64,000 bases of DNA from Gemmatimonadetes bacterium SCN 70-22. Its GTDB lineage: Bacteria; Gemmatimonadota; Gemmatimonadetes; Gemmatimonadales; Gemmatimonadaceae. The DNA is taken from positions 1-64,000 of the forward strand of contig MEDZ01000014.1 in NCBI GenBank assembly GCA_001724275.1, given 5' to 3'. Under the pieces are notes generated by a model. It did no database searches. It was given only the letters and a program-made list of their open reading frames with translations, and was not told where the DNA came from. Position numbers and translations under genes: made by a program. Below are positions 1 through 8,819 of this stretch, piece after piece. Position 1 is the first letter of the stretch; each line of letters starts with the position of its first letter.

Positions 1-486
1 CGCGCCGCCGATGAGGGCGAGGCGATCCGCAAGGTGCCCTGGGGGGTGATCGTCATGGTGTGCGGGGTGTCGCTCCTGATCGCCCTCCTGGAACGGACCG
101 GGGGGCTGGACCTCTTCACCTCGCTCCTCGCCCGCCTGGCGACGCCCGCCACGCTCAACGGGACGATCGCCTTCGTCACCGGCGCCATCTCCACCTACAG
201 CAGCACATCGGGAGTCGTCCTCCCCGCCTTCCTCCCGACCGCCGCATCGCTGGTGCAGAAGGTCGGCGGTGGCGATCCGCTGGCCGTCGCCCTCTCCATC
301 AACGTCGGCTCGGCGCTCGTCGACGTCTCGCCACTCTCCACGCTCGGGGCGCTCTGTGTAGCGGCGCTCCCGAGCCCGGAGGTGTCGCGCACCCTCTTCA
401 ACCAACTCCTCGCCTGGGGGATGGCGATGACCGTCGTGGGCGCGGTCTTCTGCCAGCTCCTCGCCGGGCTCCTGGCCCGCGCCTGA
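1..486 (+). CDS. SLC13/IT-superfamily-like anion permease, C-terminal part (5'-truncated by window edge)
   Basis: The frame is open from base 1, so the gene begins upstream of the window and only about the last 160 residues are visible. They form several hydrophobic segments separated by short Gly/Pro-rich turns, with a TYSSTSGVVLPAFLPT stretch and a DVSPLSTLGAL stretch. These resemble the helical hairpin loops that bind sodium and substrate in ion-transporter-superfamily carriers (malonate, dicarboxylate or anion permeases). The role would be inner-membrane uptake of an organic anion; the substrate cannot be read from this fragment. The gene ends in TGA and is followed by a convergent peptidase gene about 70 bases away. 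The family call rests on overall character, so it is moderately sure. Confidence 0.7.
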   Translation, partial: RAADEGEAIRKVPWGVIVMVCGVSLLIALLERTGGLDLFTSLLARLATPATLNGTIAFVTGAISTYSSTSGVVLPAFLPTAASLVQKVGGGDPLAVALSINVGSALVDVSPLSTLGALCVAALPSPEVSRTLFNQLLAWGMAMTVVGAVFCQLLAGLLARA

Positions 487-554
487 CGAGCCGGCGCATC
501 GGCCGGCTCGCGCGGCGGCGCGGGGCGCTGCGTCGCGCCCGCAGGCGCGCGCGG

Positions 555-2564
555 CTACGGCGTGGGCGGGCGCAGGTACTTCTCGTACCAGCCCAGGTAA
601 CGCTGGTAGCGGTCGAGCACGAACGAGGGGCGCGTGATCCCGTGGAACTGGCCGGGATAGACGATGAGCTGGGCGTCCACGCCTAACGACTTGAGCGCCT
701 GGTACATCTGCTCGCTCCCTGCGATCGGGACGTTGAAGTCCTTCTCGCCGCCAAGGAACAGCGTGGGCGTGCGGATGCGGTCGGCGTGGTAGAACGGATA
801 GGAGACCTTCTCCCATGCCTTCGGGTTCTTCCACGGCGCCCCGAGCTCGGCCTCGTACTGGAACGTGTACTGGTCGCTCCCGTACATCGACGTCTGCAGC
901 GAGCTCCCCGCCCCGCTCGTCGCGGCGCGGAAACGGGGCGTGGTCGCGATGGTGTAGTTGGTCAGGATGCCCCCGTAGCTCCATCCGCCGATGGCCAGGC
1001 GATCGGGGTCGGCGATTCCCGCCGCAATGACGTGATCCACGCCGGCGAGGAGGTCCTGCACCTCCTTGTTCCCCCAGTCGGCGAAGATCGCCTTCTTCCA
1101 GGCCTGCCCGCGCCCGGAGCTGCCGCGATAGTTCACCGCCAGGACCACGTAGCCTCGGGCGGCGAAGAGTTCACGCTCGAGGGAGAAGGCGTGCTGGTCC
1201 TGCCCGTTCGGCCCGCCGTGAATGCGCAGGACGAGCGGGTACCTCCTTCCAGGGGTGTAATCGGCCGGCTTCACCAGGAGGGCCCCCACCGTGAGCCCGT
1301 CCTTGTTCCTGAACGAGAGGTCCTCCGTCGTCCCCAGCCGCAGGTCACGCACCAGCGAGTCGTTGGCGTGCGTCAAGGCGCGCAACGCCCCCGCTTCCAC
1401 CGCGAAGGCCTCGTAGGGCTGCGTCGCCGAGGCGACGCGGGCCACCATGCGTCCGTCGTCGCTCATGTCGAAGGCGCTCACTACCCGGCGTCCCTCCACG
1501 ACTCGCGTCACCGCCCCGCTACCCACCGCGATGCGCGCCAGGTGCTGTGCCCGGTCGTCGGTGACCAGGGCCCAGATCGACTGGCCATCGTGCGCCCACA
1601 TCGGGCGCGACACGTCGCGATCGAGCGCGGGCGCGAGCAGCCGTGGTGTCCCTCCGGTGCTCGGGATGACGGCGAGTGCGTCCTGGTTGTAGGCGTAGAG
1701 TCGCGGCTCGCTCCCCTGCAGGTAGGCGATCTGCGTCCCGTCGGGGCTCCACTCGGGGGTGTCGTCGGGTCCGGGCCAGCTCGTCAGGCGCACGGGCGTG
1801 GCGCCGGCACGCGCCTCGACCACGAAGATGTCACTGTTGTTCTCCCGGTCGGCGTCGCTCCCGCGTCGCGACACGAAGGCGAGGCGCGTCCCGTCCGGCG
1901 ACCAGCGCGGCGAGGCGTCGTCGAAGTCGCCGCTGGTCACCTGCTCGACCTTGCGGCTGGCGACGTCGACCACGTACAGGTGGCTCCGCCGTCGCTCGAG
2001 GTACCCCTCCCGGTCCTCCTTGAAGTGGTACCGGTCGATGACGATCGGCTTGGGTGACCTCGCGGCCGCGCTGTCCCTCTTCTCGTCCTCGGGCACCGGG
2101 TCACGCGACACCACCACGAGGCGCGTGCCGTCGGGTGACCAGGCATACTCGGAAACCCCGTCCTTGAAGTCCGTCAGCCGCACCCCTTCCCCCCCGGCAC
2201 GGTCGAGCAGCCAGACCTGCCCCCCCTTGCCCTCGTAGCGTCCCGAGACGAAGGCCAGGTAACGGTTGTCGGGCGACCACCGCGGCGCCCCCTCTCCCTC
2301 GGGCGAGTTCGTCAGGCGCACCGTGCGCGTCCCGTCCCAGCTCACCATCCAGACGTCGCTGTCCGACTTGTCCTTGACGGAATCGGTCGTCGTCAGGGTA
2401 TAGGCAACCCAGGCGCCGTCCGGCGAGATGCGTGCCTCGCCCACGTCGCGGAAGCGGAAGATGTCCCCGGGCTGGATCGCGCGCCCTTGTGCAGCGAGGG
2501 CGAGCGGAAAGGCCATCGCGGGCGCGATCGCGATGGCGAGGAGGAAGCGGGCGGGAAGGCGCAT
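555..2564 (-). CDS. S9 family prolyl oligopeptidase / acylaminoacyl-peptidase-like, secreted
   Basis: This 669-residue protein has an N-terminal signal peptide (about residues 1-25, ending near ALAAQG). A TolB/WD40-like beta-propeller follows, with repeated xSPDGxxxAY blades up to about residue 400, then an alpha/beta-hydrolase catalytic domain. The nucleophile elbow is GGWSYGG with Ser at about 529, the acid is in GGEKDFNVP (Asp about 609) and the His is in QFHGI (about 641), so the triad is complete. Family members cleave short peptides or remove blocked N-terminal residues; here the signal peptide implies periplasmic or extracellular peptide scavenging. The ATG at 2564 has no obvious Shine-Dalgarno sequence but sits exactly before the signal peptide. 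Confidence 0.93.
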   Translation of the reverse strand: MRLPARFLLAIAIAPAMAFPLALAAQGRAIQPGDIFRFRDVGEARISPDGAWVAYTLTTTDSVKDKSDSDVWMVSWDGTRTVRLTNSPEGEGAPRWSPDNRYLAFVSGRYEGKGGQVWLLDRAGGEGVRLTDFKDGVSEYAWSPDGTRLVVVSRDPVPEDEKRDSAAARSPKPIVIDRYHFKEDREGYLERRRSHLYVVDVASRKVEQVTSGDFDDASPRWSPDGTRLAFVSRRGSDADRENNSDIFVVEARAGATPVRLTSWPGPDDTPEWSPDGTQIAYLQGSEPRLYAYNQDALAVIPSTGGTPRLLAPALDRDVSRPMWAHDGQSIWALVTDDRAQHLARIAVGSGAVTRVVEGRRVVSAFDMSDDGRMVARVASATQPYEAFAVEAGALRALTHANDSLVRDLRLGTTEDLSFRNKDGLTVGALLVKPADYTPGRRYPLVLRIHGGPNGQDQHAFSLERELFAARGYVVLAVNYRGSSGRGQAWKKAIFADWGNKEVQDLLAGVDHVIAAGIADPDRLAIGGWSYGGILTNYTIATTPRFRAATSGAGSSLQTSMYGSDQYTFQYEAELGAPWKNPKAWEKVSYPFYHADRIRTPTLFLGGEKDFNVPIAGSEQMYQALKSLGVDAQLIVYPGQFHGITRPSFVLDRYQRYLGWYEKYLRPPTP

Positions 2565-2698
2565 GCGTGAGCGGGCGGGTGTCGGCGAGGCGTCCTGGGC
2601 ATGGGCACCGGAAACGCGGCGCCCCGGCAGACGTTAGCCTCCAGCCGAGCGTCGTGCAAAGCGCGCCACCCGGGGCGCGGAACCCACGGGGCGACCGG

Positions 2699-4582
2699 CT
2701 ACGCCGCCTCCGCCAGCGTCACCCGGTTCCGCCCCGCCTGCTTCGACCGATAGAGCGCGCGGTCGGCCTGCTCGATGAGCTCCCCCAGCGTCACCTCGCT
2801 CGACTCGGCGGTCGCTGCCCCCACGCTGACGGTGATGGGACGGTCCTCCCACGGCGCGCTCGCAATCAGGAGGCGCAGGCGCTCGCCCATGTCCTGCGCC
2901 CCGCCGACCCCGGTGTTCGGGAGGATGACCGCGAATTCCTCGCCGCCAAAGCGCACGGCGACGTCGGAATCGCGAATCGCGCGCGAGAAGAGGCGCGCCA
3001 CCGTCCGGAGGACCTCGTCACCGCGGGGGTGTCCGAAGGAATCGTTGAACGCCTTGAAGTGGTCGATGTCGAGAAGGAGGAGCGAGACCGGCTGCCCCGA
3101 CCGCCGGATGCGCGCGAGTTCCTCCGTCATCCGCTCCTCGAACGCGCGGCGGTTCTTCAGCCCGGTGAGCCCATCCTGGGAGGCCAGTGCCGCGAGCCGC
3201 TGGTTGGCCTCCACCAGGCTCTCCTGGTTGGCTTGCAGCCGGCGGCGCGCATCCTCCAGCTGGCGCTCGTACTCCTTGCGCTCGGTGATGTCGCGCGACG
3301 ACGCCTGGAGGCGCGCGACGCGCCCATCGTCATCGGTCATGCTGCGCCACATCATCTCGAGCCAGAGGTGGCGCCCCGTCTTGTGCAGCATGCGACAGGC
3401 AATCGCCGTCACCGGCTCGCCGCGCAGGAGGTCCTCGAAGTGACGGCGCAACCGCTCGCGGTCGTCGGGGTGCACGAGGGCGAACGGCCCCATCCTGGTC
3501 ACCTCGTGGGCCGTGAAGCCGAGGATCCGCTCGCACGACGGCGAGATGTAGCAGATGCGCCCCGACGGGTCGTGCAGCGACACCACGTCGCTCCCGTTCT
3601 CCGCCAGGAGGCGGAAGCGCAGTTCGCTGTCGCGCAGGGCCGCCTGGGCACGCGCCCGCTCCACGTACGTCTGGTGCACCTGGGTCGCGTTCCAGGCGAT
3701 GAGCCCGACGAAGACGAGGATCATCGCCATGATCAGGAGCATGACGACCAGCTCAGGCTTGTTCGGCTGGACCTCGTTGCGCACGCCCCACACCGCCACC
3801 CAGCCGAAGATGGCGGGGACGAGGAAGCCCGCCGGGAGGAGCCCCCGCGCCAGCGTCCCGCCCGGACCGTCGCTCAGCACGACGGCGAGCACCCCCGAAT
3901 CGCGGCGCAGCGCCAGGGTCCCGAGGGCAAGCAGCACGAACGCCATGGCGCTCGGCACGGCCATGCGGTTGAAGTAGCCGATGGTCTCGAACCACCCGCT
4001 GCGATACACGTGCGCCAGCAGCGCCACGGTCGACGACGCCAGGACGATGGTCGCGAGCACCTGGGCCAGCGCCTCGCGCGTGCTCACGCGCTGCGCCATG
4101 AGGAGCAACGCCGTTCCCGACAGGAGGAGGTTGGTGGCGGTCCCCAGCGCCATGCGATTGTCGCGCCCATCGTGCGTCGCCGCCATCGCGTCGTGGAAGA
4201 TGATGGTGTCGATCCCCTCCGCGTGCCCGAACACCATACTGGCCAGGCGCAGGATGCCGACGCTGACGACGACCACCGCGAGCCCCTCGGCGACATACCA
4301 TCGCGTGTGCGCGCCGCGCTCCGCCAGGGTCCAGAGCGACGCCGCGACGCCGATGAAGCAGAGGGCCACCGTCGGGTTGGTCGCGGCGTTGCCGGCGGGG
4401 CCCAGCGCCCGCAGCTCCGCCACCCCCATCATCCACCCCACCAGCACGAGAGTACCGAGCGACGCGACGATGGCCGCGGTCGCGCGGGGGATGACACTCC
4501 CGCCAAGCACCGTCTGGAACGACGACGGGGCCGGGTCGGCCGGGGGGGCATTCGCGGAGGACGTGATCGAGGAGAAGGGCAT
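2699..4582 (-). CDS. Membrane-anchored PAS-GGDEF diguanylate cyclase
   Basis: The 627-residue protein starts with about seven or eight hydrophobic helices (residues about 20-290) that form a membrane sensory region. A PAS domain follows (about 310-430, with ISPSCERILGFTAHEV and an HPDDR turn), then a short coiled linker and a GGDEF domain. The active-site loop is GGEEF at about 546-550. An inhibitory-site motif RDSD lies five residues upstream, so product inhibition is expected. It should convert two GTP to cyclic di-GMP at the inner membrane. No EAL domain is present, unlike the two other cyclic-di-GMP proteins in this window. The signal sensed by the membrane part cannot be deduced. Confidence 0.92.
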   Translation of the reverse strand: MPFSSITSSANAPPADPAPSSFQTVLGGSVIPRATAAIVASLGTLVLVGWMMGVAELRALGPAGNAATNPTVALCFIGVAASLWTLAERGAHTRWYVAEGLAVVVVSVGILRLASMVFGHAEGIDTIIFHDAMAATHDGRDNRMALGTATNLLLSGTALLLMAQRVSTREALAQVLATIVLASSTVALLAHVYRSGWFETIGYFNRMAVPSAMAFVLLALGTLALRRDSGVLAVVLSDGPGGTLARGLLPAGFLVPAIFGWVAVWGVRNEVQPNKPELVVMLLIMAMILVFVGLIAWNATQVHQTYVERARAQAALRDSELRFRLLAENGSDVVSLHDPSGRICYISPSCERILGFTAHEVTRMGPFALVHPDDRERLRRHFEDLLRGEPVTAIACRMLHKTGRHLWLEMMWRSMTDDDGRVARLQASSRDITERKEYERQLEDARRRLQANQESLVEANQRLAALASQDGLTGLKNRRAFEERMTEELARIRRSGQPVSLLLLDIDHFKAFNDSFGHPRGDEVLRTVARLFSRAIRDSDVAVRFGGEEFAVILPNTGVGGAQDMGERLRLLIASAPWEDRPITVSVGAATAESSEVTLGELIEQADRALYRSKQAGRNRVTLAEAA

Positions 4583-4637
4583 GGCGGGCGTTTGCCCAAG
4601 GACGGTGCGAGTCGCGGTCCCGTCACGCGTGCCGAGC

Positions 4638-4701
4638 GGCGCGTTCCCTCCGCGGCGCGTTCCCTCCGCGGCGCGTTCCCGTTACGGCACGTTCCCGTTA
4701 C
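4638..4701. repeat. Four tandem 16-bp repeats between genes
   Basis: Four consecutive 16-base units of the form GGCGCGTTCCCTCCGC. The last two copies end in GTTAC, so the array has diverged in blocks. It fills nearly all of the spacer between the start of the diguanylate cyclase gene and the end of the DUF6524 gene, both on the minus strand. No coding role is likely. Confidence 0.85.
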
Positions 4702-4715
4702 GGCGCGGCCGCGGC

Positions 4716-5144
4716 CTACGCCACGATGTCGGTGTCGCCCTGCCCCGAGAGGCGCCGCGAGAAATGCGACCACGACATCCCGATCCCGAGCACGATCGAG
4801 ACGGCCGCGAGGACGAGGCGGGCGACCCCCTTGCCGCTGGACGCCGTCATCACGTTGCGGCTGATGAGGAGCCAGATGACCCCGGCGCAGATGGCAGTGA
4901 TGAGGACCGCCCCCGCCAGGCCGATGGAACGGCGTGTCGCCTGCACGTACACGACCCACCCCGCCGCCAGCAGCGTCCCGACGAGGAACTTGGCGGCGTC
5001 GAACGACCGGACCCCCTGTCGCAGGGGGGCGATCGCCCAGTGGAAGTACGAGAAGCCCTCGGGGTTGTACGTGGCGAAGACGAGGATCGCGGCAGCGACG
5101 ACGCGCAGGGCGACGCCCCCCCAGGAGACGGATTCGGTGGCCAT
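4716..5144 (-). CDS. DUF6524 family small integral membrane protein
   Basis: A 142-residue protein with four predicted membrane helices (about residues 9-25, 47-65, 75-95 and 105-125). The N-terminal TYNPEGFSYFHW block is characteristic of DUF6524 proteins. The family has no established biochemical function. The gene precedes the diguanylate cyclase gene on the same strand, but the 133-base repeat-filled gap makes a shared transcript uncertain. The ATG at 5144 is the only sensible start, although no clear ribosome binding site is visible. Confidence 0.8.
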   Translation of the reverse strand: MATESVSWGGVALRVVAAAILVFATYNPEGFSYFHWAIAPLRQGVRSFDAAKFLVGTLLAAGWVVYVQATRRSIGLAGAVLITAICAGVIWLLISRNVMTASSGKGVARLVLAAVSIVLGIGMSWSHFSRRLSGQGDTDIVA

Positions 5145-5199
5145 GGCGGAGAAGCTACGTCTCCCGAGGGAACGGCACCAGACGCCCGGCCGCGCGGGG

Positions 5200-6876
5200 C
5201 TAGGGCCGCAACGCGGCCGTGGCCAGGAAGCGCGGTGCCCGCCGCGCGCGCACCGCCTGCTCGAAGGCGTACGCGTACCTAACGAGCTTTCCCTCCTCCC
5301 ACGCCCCGGCCACGAACGAGAGCCCCACCGGGAGGCCGAAGACCCGCCCGGCCGGGACGGTGATGCTCGGGTATCCCGCCACCGCCGCGAGCCCCGAGCT
5401 CCCCCCGCCGAAGTGATCGCCGTTGACCAGGTCGGTGAGCCACGCCGGGCCGCCGGTGGGCGCCACCAGGGCGTCGAGCCGGTGCGTCCGCATCACGAGG
5501 TCGATCCCCTGCGCTCGCGTCAGGCGCCGGCACGTCGCCAGGGCCTTGCGATACGCCGGCGAGTCCAGCCCGCCCTTCTCCTGCGCCCGCTGCAGGATGT
5601 CCTGCCCGAAGTAGGGCATGCTCGCGTCGGCATGCTCCTCGTTGAACCGGATGACGTCGGCCAGGGTCCGCGGCAGCCCCGGCGTGATGAGCGTCGCGAG
5701 GTAGGCGTCGAGCCCCGCCCTGGACTCGTACAGCAGGACCTCGTACTCCGCCGCCTCGAACTGCCCTAACGAGGGGACGGCGACCGGGTCGACGAGGACG
5801 GCGCCTGCCTCGCGCATCGCCGCGAGCACATCCTCCATCACCCGCGTCACCGCCGGCCCGGCGTTGAAGAGCTGGCGCACGACGCCGATGCGTGCCCCCC
5901 TGAGGCCGTCCGGGTCGCAGAAGGCGGTGTAGTCCGGCGCGATGCGCCCGGCAGATGCCCTCGTCGCCCGGTCGCGTTCGTCGGGGCCCGCCATCACGCC
6001 CAGCAAGGCCGCGGCGTCGCGCACGGTGCGGCACATCGGCCCCGCCGTGTCCTGCGACGCCGAGATGGGGATGATCCCCGCGCGCGAGACCAGCCCCACC
6101 GTCGGCTTGATTCCCACCAGTCCATTGGCATTGGACGGGCAGACGATGGACCCGTCGGTCTCGGTCCCGATCCCGACCGCGGCGAGGTTCGCCGCGATCG
6201 CCGCCCCGGTCCCCGACGATGACCCGCAGGCGTTGCGGTCGAGCGCATAGGGATTGCGCGTCAGTCCGCCGCGACCGCTCCATCCGCTGCTCGAACGCGA
6301 CGAGCGCCAGTTGGCCCACTCGGACAGGTTGGTCTTGCCAAGGATCACCATTCCCGCCTCGCGCAATCGCGTCACGAGCCCCGCGTCGCGTGGCGCGTGC
6401 GACTGCGCCAGCGCCAGCGACCCCGCCGTCGTCTTCATCCGGTCCGCGGTGTCGATGTTGTCCTTGATGAGCACGGCGATCCCGTGCAGCGGCCCGCGCA
6501 CCTTCCCGGCCGCGCGCTCGGCGTCGAGTTGGGCCGCGATCGCCAGCGCGTCGGGGTTCACCTCGATGACCGAGTTGACCGAGGGGCCGGTGCGATCGAC
6601 GTCCTGGATGCGCTGGAGATAGCGCTCGGCGATGCCGTGCGCGGTGAAGCGCCCGCTCGCCATCCCCGCCTGCAGTTCCGCGACCGTGACCTCCTCGAGC
6701 GCGAATGGAGAGGGGGGAAGCTCCGCCGGGGCGCCCCCCGGTCCCCCCGCTGCGCCCGCCGCCGGACGCCCGGCGATGGTGACTCCCGCCCCGATGGCGA
6801 CCCCTCGCCTAACGAACTGCCGGCGGTCCATCGGCGGGGGAGGCGTGGCGGGGTGCGAACGGTCGGAGCGCGACAT
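5200..6876 (-). CDS. Amidase-signature family amidohydrolase with Tat signal
   Basis: This 558-residue member of the amidase-signature (GatA/FAAH-like) family hydrolyses carboxamides; the physiological substrate is unknown. The Ser-cisSer-Lys triad is visible: Lys about 138 in VLIKDNID, cis-Ser about 219 in CGSSSGTGAA and the nucleophile Ser about 243 in TETDGSIVCPS. The N-terminus carries a twin-arginine motif (DRRQFVRR, residues 17-24) before a hydrophobic stretch and an Ala-Gly-rich cleavage region, so folded export by Tat is likely. The ATG at 6876 has GAGG nine bases upstream. An internal ATG at 6831 would start right at the Tat motif but lacks such a site. The protein is not a tRNA amidotransferase subunit, because GatB and GatC partners are absent and it is exported. 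Confidence 0.92.
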   Translation of the reverse strand: MSRSDRSHPATPPPPMDRRQFVRRGVAIGAGVTIAGRPAAGAAGGPGGAPAELPPSPFALEEVTVAELQAGMASGRFTAHGIAERYLQRIQDVDRTGPSVNSVIEVNPDALAIAAQLDAERAAGKVRGPLHGIAVLIKDNIDTADRMKTTAGSLALAQSHAPRDAGLVTRLREAGMVILGKTNLSEWANWRSSRSSSGWSGRGGLTRNPYALDRNACGSSSGTGAAIAANLAAVGIGTETDGSIVCPSNANGLVGIKPTVGLVSRAGIIPISASQDTAGPMCRTVRDAAALLGVMAGPDERDRATRASAGRIAPDYTAFCDPDGLRGARIGVVRQLFNAGPAVTRVMEDVLAAMREAGAVLVDPVAVPSLGQFEAAEYEVLLYESRAGLDAYLATLITPGLPRTLADVIRFNEEHADASMPYFGQDILQRAQEKGGLDSPAYRKALATCRRLTRAQGIDLVMRTHRLDALVAPTGGPAWLTDLVNGDHFGGGSSGLAAVAGYPSITVPAGRVFGLPVGLSFVAGAWEEGKLVRYAYAFEQAVRARRAPRFLATAALRP

Positions 6877-7142
6877 GGCAAGCCTCGGGGCGGCGAAATG
6901 GAACGACGGCTGGGCATCGGCGCACCGGGCGCCGTGCCGGTGATCCTATCCGCTGTGCCGGGGCAAGGGTAGGCGGCGGCGCCCGGGCGAGCGCTCCGAC
7001 GGCGTCCCGCGTACAGCATACCTGGGGAGGACACGGCGCATCGTCGTCACCCGTCGCGAGACGCCCCCTCCCCAAGTCGCGCGTCGGCACGTACAATCGC
7101 CGCGCTCCATCCATCCGCTCCCCCTGCCCCTCTGGAGGGTAC

Positions 7143-8711
7143 GTGTCCCAACAGCACGGCTTCTCGTCGCGCCTGACCATGATGCTGGCCATGCTCAGCA
7201 TGGCGGTCGGCACCGGCAACATCTGGCGCTTTCCGCGCATCGCCGCCACCAACGGGGGCGGCGAGTTCCTCGTCGCCTGGGCGATCTGCCTCTTCACCTG
7301 GTCCATCCCGCTCATCCTCATCGAGCTCGGGATGGGGCGCCTCACGCGGCGCGGGTCGGTGGGCGCCTTCGTCATCACGCAAGGGAAGAAGTCCGCCTGG
7401 ATGGGTGGCTTCATCGCCTTGGTGGCCATCGCCATCATGTGGTACTACTCGGTGGTGTGCGGCTGGACGCTGCGCTACTTCATCGCCTCGGCCGGCGGGC
7501 AGCTGACGGGCAACAACTCGGTCGGCTTCTGGCGCGACTTCTCCACCTCGTACGCCCCCGTCCTCCCGCACATCATCTCCATGCTCGGCGCGACGTTCAT
7601 CGTCGCCCGCGGCGTGAAGGGGATCGAACGGGCGACGACGATCCTGATGCCGATCCTGATCCTCATCATCCTCGGGCTCACCGGGCGTGCCCTCATGCTG
7701 CCCGGGGCGAGCGACGGCCTGGCCTACCTGTTCACGGTCGACTGGCACCGCCTGGGCGACGCGAGCCTCTGGCTGCAGGCGCTGACGCAGAACGCCTGGG
7801 ACACCGGCGCGGGGTGGGGGCTCGTCCTCTGCTATGCCGCCTACATGCGGCAGAACGAGGACACCGCGCTCAACGGCTTCATCCTCCCCGCCGCCAACAA
7901 CATGATCTCGTTGTGCGCGGGAATGATGGTCTTCTCCACCGTCTTCACCGTCGTCCCGCAGCTGGCGGCATCGCTCGCCAGCCACCCGGAGGCGCTGGCC
8001 GACTTCCCCGCCCTCGCCGATGCGGTGAAGGGAGGGGCCGCGCTCGACGCCACGCTGGTGCAGAACACGATCTTCAACGCCGGCAACGAGGGCGTCACCT
8101 TCATCTGGATCCCGAAGCTCTTCGCCACGCTGCCGGGCGGACGCATCCTCATGAGCTTCTTCTTCCTCGCCCTCTTCTTCGCTGCCTTCACCTCGCTCAT
8201 CTCGATGGTCGAGCTGGGGACGCGGGTCTTCCTCGACATGGGATGGAAGCGCGAGAAGGCGGTCTGGCTCGTCGGGCTCACCGGGCTGGTGATGGGACTC
8301 CCCTCGGCCTTCTCCATCGACATCCTCCACAACCAGGACTGGGTCTGGGGGATCGGCCTGATGATGTCGGGCTTCCTGTTCGCCTACGCCGTCATCAAGT
8401 ACGGCGTCACCAAGTTCCGCGAGGAGCAGCTCAACCACGCGCACTCCGACATTCGCATCGGTGCGTGGTGGGACGTGCTGGTGAAGTACCTCCTCCCCTT
8501 CCAGGCCATCGCCCTCATGCTGTGGTGGATGTGGCAGGTGCGCGGGCCGGGCGCGATGAACCCCTTCGGGATCGAGAACATCGGGACGATCCTCTTCCAG
8601 TGGGGGATCGCGCTCATCCTCCTCCTGGTGTTCAACAAGAAGCTGGGCGACATCAAGGCGGTCGCCGCGCACGACCTCGAGGCCAACCGGATGCCGCCAA
8701 GCATCCCCTGA
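7143..8711 (+). CDS. Sodium-dependent transporter, NSS (neurotransmitter:sodium symporter) family
   Basis: The 522-residue protein has the NSS signature near the N-terminus: AVGTGNIWRFPRIAATNGGG, the unwound helix 1 that binds Na+ and substrate in LeuT-type carriers. About eleven or twelve hydrophobic segments follow through the chain. It should import an amino acid or related amine with sodium across the inner membrane; the substrate cannot be assigned. Translation starts at GTG 7143, with GGAGG a few bases upstream. The 266-base region before it, shared with the divergent amidase gene, shows no clear promoter to the eye. A perfect 32-base palindrome follows the gene. Confidence 0.93.
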   Translation: MSQQHGFSSRLTMMLAMLSMAVGTGNIWRFPRIAATNGGGEFLVAWAICLFTWSIPLILIELGMGRLTRRGSVGAFVITQGKKSAWMGGFIALVAIAIMWYYSVVCGWTLRYFIASAGGQLTGNNSVGFWRDFSTSYAPVLPHIISMLGATFIVARGVKGIERATTILMPILILIILGLTGRALMLPGASDGLAYLFTVDWHRLGDASLWLQALTQNAWDTGAGWGLVLCYAAYMRQNEDTALNGFILPAANNMISLCAGMMVFSTVFTVVPQLAASLASHPEALADFPALADAVKGGAALDATLVQNTIFNAGNEGVTFIWIPKLFATLPGGRILMSFFFLALFFAAFTSLISMVELGTRVFLDMGWKREKAVWLVGLTGLVMGLPSAFSIDILHNQDWVWGIGLMMSGFLFAYAVIKYGVTKFREEQLNHAHSDIRIGAWWDVLVKYLLPFQAIALMLWWMWQVRGPGAMNPFGIENIGTILFQWGIALILLLVFNKKLGDIKAVAAHDLEANRMPPSIP

Positions 8712-8733
8712 CGGCGTCGCGGGGTCCGGCAGG

Positions 8734-8765
8734 CGAGCGCCCGGCCACGTGGCCGGGCGCTCGCG
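8734..8765. terminator. Perfect 32-bp palindrome, bidirectional terminator-like
   Basis: The two 16-base arms, 8734-8749 (GCGAGCGCCCGGCCAC) and 8750-8765, are exact reverse complements with no loop. The element lies between the convergent symporter and GGDEF-EAL genes. It has no T-tract on either strand, so a classical intrinsic terminator is not certain. Confidence 0.6.
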
Positions 8766-8788
8766 CGTGTCAGGCCCGGCACGTCACG

Positions 8789-8811
8789 CCCGGCGGGGGC
8801 TCCGCCGGGCG
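8789..8811. terminator. Second GC hairpin in the same convergent spacer
   Basis: The arms GCCCGGCGG and CCGCCGGGC (9 bp) flank a five-base loop. It is the second of two hairpins between the convergent genes and lies closest to the stop codon of the minus-strand gene. No T-run is present. Confidence 0.5.
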
Positions 8812-8819
8812 CGCGGCGG

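Noticed and set aside
2432-4864. Long plus-strand open frame opposite the diguanylate cyclase
   Set aside because: Arg/His/Gly-rich translation without any domain; it is the antisense shadow of well-supported minus-strand genes, a common effect at this GC content.
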